From assembly GCA_963806955.1 (NCBI GenBank), contig CAWDZG010000002.1, forward strand, positions 496,001 through 560,000: 64,000 nucleotides of DNA, read 5' to 3'. Shown one piece after another: positions 62,886 through 64,000 of the stretch; position 1 is the stretch's first letter; each line of letters begins with the position of its first letter. The translations under genes were made by a program, and so were the position numbers. The DNA comes from Gaiellasilicea sp963806955 (lineage in GTDB: Bacteria; Actinomycetota; Thermoleophilia; Gaiellales; Gaiellaceae). The notes beneath the pieces were generated by a model. That model was not told the origin of the DNA. It did no database searches and was given only the letters and a program-made list of their open reading frames with translations.

Positions 62886-64000
62886 ATGAAGGCGCGCTCG
62901 CTGCGACCCCCGCTCGCGTCGCCCTCGTCGTGGTGGCTCGAGGAAGCGCGTGCGCATCGCGACGACCGCGTCTCGCCCGCGCTCGCAGGCTCCCTCGACG
63001 CCGACGTCGCGATCGTCGGCGGCGGCTACACCGGGCTCTGGACTGCGCTCGCGCTGCGCGAGCGCGACCCGTCGCTGCGGATCGCGGTACTGGAGGCGCG
63101 CGAGCTTGGCGAGGGTCCGAGCGGGCGCAACGGCGGCTTCCTGCACGGCTACTGGTCGTCGCTGCCGACGCTCCGCGCCGTCCTCGGCGACGAGGGAGCG
63201 CTGCGGGTCGCGCACGCCTCCGACGCGGTGATCCCGGCGGTACGCGCGCGCTCAGCGAGGACGTGTGGCTGCGCGAGGCTGGGATGCTGAAGGTCGCGGC
63301 GACGCACGCTGAGGACGAGTCCGTCGCGCGCGCGGTCGCCGTCGGCGCGCGAGCTCGGCGTCGCCGGAGGAGGCGGTGCGCGCTCGCGCCCGACGAGGTG
63401 GCGGCGCGGATCGCATCGCCGCGCTTCCGCGGCGGCGTCCTCTACCGCGACGGGGCGACGGTACAACCGGCTCGGCTCGCCCTCGCACTGAAGCGAGCGG
63501 CGCTCGCGGCCGGGATCGAGATCTTCGAGCGGACGCCCGTCACGAAGGTCGGCCCTGGCCGGCTCGAGACCCCGGAGGGGGTCGTCCACGCGCCCGAGCT
63601 CGTGCTCGCGCTCAACGCCTGGGGCACCGGCTGGCCGCTCGGCGGCCGCCAGACGACATTCGCGAGCGCCGTCGTCCTGACGGAGCCGGTGCCGGAGCTG
63701 CTCGCCGAGATCGGCTGGACCGGAGGCGAGGCGGTTGTGGACGGGCGCATGTTCCTCCACTACTTCCGCACGACGCCGGACGGCCGCGTGCTGATGGGGA
63801 GCGGCTCCGGCCGGCTCGAACCGGGCGGCCGCGTGGGGCCAGGCGTGCTCGACGACGTGCCGGCCCAGGCGCGGGCGCACGAAGGGCTCCGCACGCTGCT
63901 GCCCGCTCTTTCCGACGTCCGGATCGATGCACGCTGGAGCGGGCCGATCGACGTCTCCGCCGACCGGCTCCCCCGCTTCGACACCGTCCCCGGCACACGG
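62886..64000 (+). pseudogene. FAD-dependent amine/D-amino-acid oxidase, frameshifted and cut by window end
   Basis: DAO-family flavoprotein (glycine/D-amino-acid or gamma-glutamylputrescine oxidase type). FAD Rossmann motif DVAIVGGGYTGLWTALALRE at residues 39-58 and EGPSGRNGGFLHGYW, typical of the group. Frame 3 breaks in a CGCGCGCG run near 63245; the sequence continues EDVWLREAGMLKVAATHAED, is shifted again near 63345, then reads SPRFRGGVLYRDGATVQPAR, LVLALNAWGTGWPLGG, VDGRMFLHYFRTTPDGRVLM and SADRLPRFDTVPGTR to the window edge. Two indels, both in G/C repeats. Substrate unknown. Confidence 0.82.

Overview
The window is about 70% G+C with nearly every base coding, short intergenic gaps and frequent 4-bp start/stop overlaps. 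Gene content (cobalamin-dependent class II ribonucleotide reductase, ThyX instead of ThyA, FolE2, WhiG/FliA-type sigma factor, several ECF sigma factors, RskA-like anti-sigma factor, LytR_C protein) together with start codons sitting 6-8 bases after TANNNT boxes points to an actinobacterium, most likely class Thermoleophilia (Gaiellales/Solirubrobacterales-like). That placement is inference from family resemblance, not a phylogeny. Ten genes need one or more frame changes to read through, usually in G/C runs, which looks more like assembly indels of a metagenome or long-read contig than gene decay.

Layout. 1-2.7 kb: two MFS permeases around a broken Fpg/Nei-type DNA glycosylase. 2.7-7.0 kb (minus): complete general amino-acid ABC operon aapJ-aapQ-aapM-aapP with a very stable hairpin after the binding-protein gene. 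7.0-14.4 kb: degenerate histidine kinase, folE2, plsY, two divergent superoxide dismutases, SDR, ECF sigma/anti-sigma pair, VOC protein, thyX, DUF72 protein, and a cold-shock gene whose ribosome-binding site lies inside a hairpin. 14.4-18.1 kb: class V aminotransferase, a REP-associated tyrosine transposase beside a matching palindrome, a STAS protein, tRNA-Thr, and an unusual ECF sigma factor with a membrane helix and long Pro/Ala-rich tail. 18.1-28 kb: holB-tmk, then a cell-surface carbohydrate group (epimerase, PIG-V-like mannosyltransferase, glycoside hydrolase/deacetylase fusion, LytR_C protein, O-antigen ligase, secreted anchored protein). 28-39 kb: nrdJ with a structured leader, truncated XRE regulator behind a clear promoter/operator, aldo-keto reductase, ornithine cyclodeaminase and threonine dehydratase relatives, WhiG/FliA sigma factor, methyltransferase, YcaQ-like protein, metB-type enzyme, metallo-hydrolase. 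39-43.4 kb: MFS, MATE and CDF exporters and an SDR. 43.4-55.8 kb: sugar ABC transporter with an inserted beta-sandwich domain in one permease, flavoprotein, NosD-like beta-helix protein and DUF4032 kinase-like protein, facing an alpha-mannosidase and an (alpha/alpha)6 glycosidase; probably uptake and breakdown of a mannose-containing glycan. 55.8-64 kb: cyclophilin, M48 protease, 3-hydroxybutyrate dehydrogenase, LysR regulator divergent from isocitrate lyase (C2/C4 carbon use through the glyoxylate shunt), single-domain response regulator, tRNA-Val, cupin, SigG-like sigma factor, tRNA-Glu and a truncated amine oxidase.

No stretch over 300 bases lacks a gene. I saw no CRISPR array, integrase, phage genes, rRNA or classical insertion sequence. 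The points most worth follow-up are the inserted domain in the sugar permease, the duplicated cytoplasmic repeat in the glycosidase/deacetylase fusion, the membrane-tethered sigma factor, the RAYT with its dispersed palindromes, and a pattern of CTG start codons inside CTGA overlaps.
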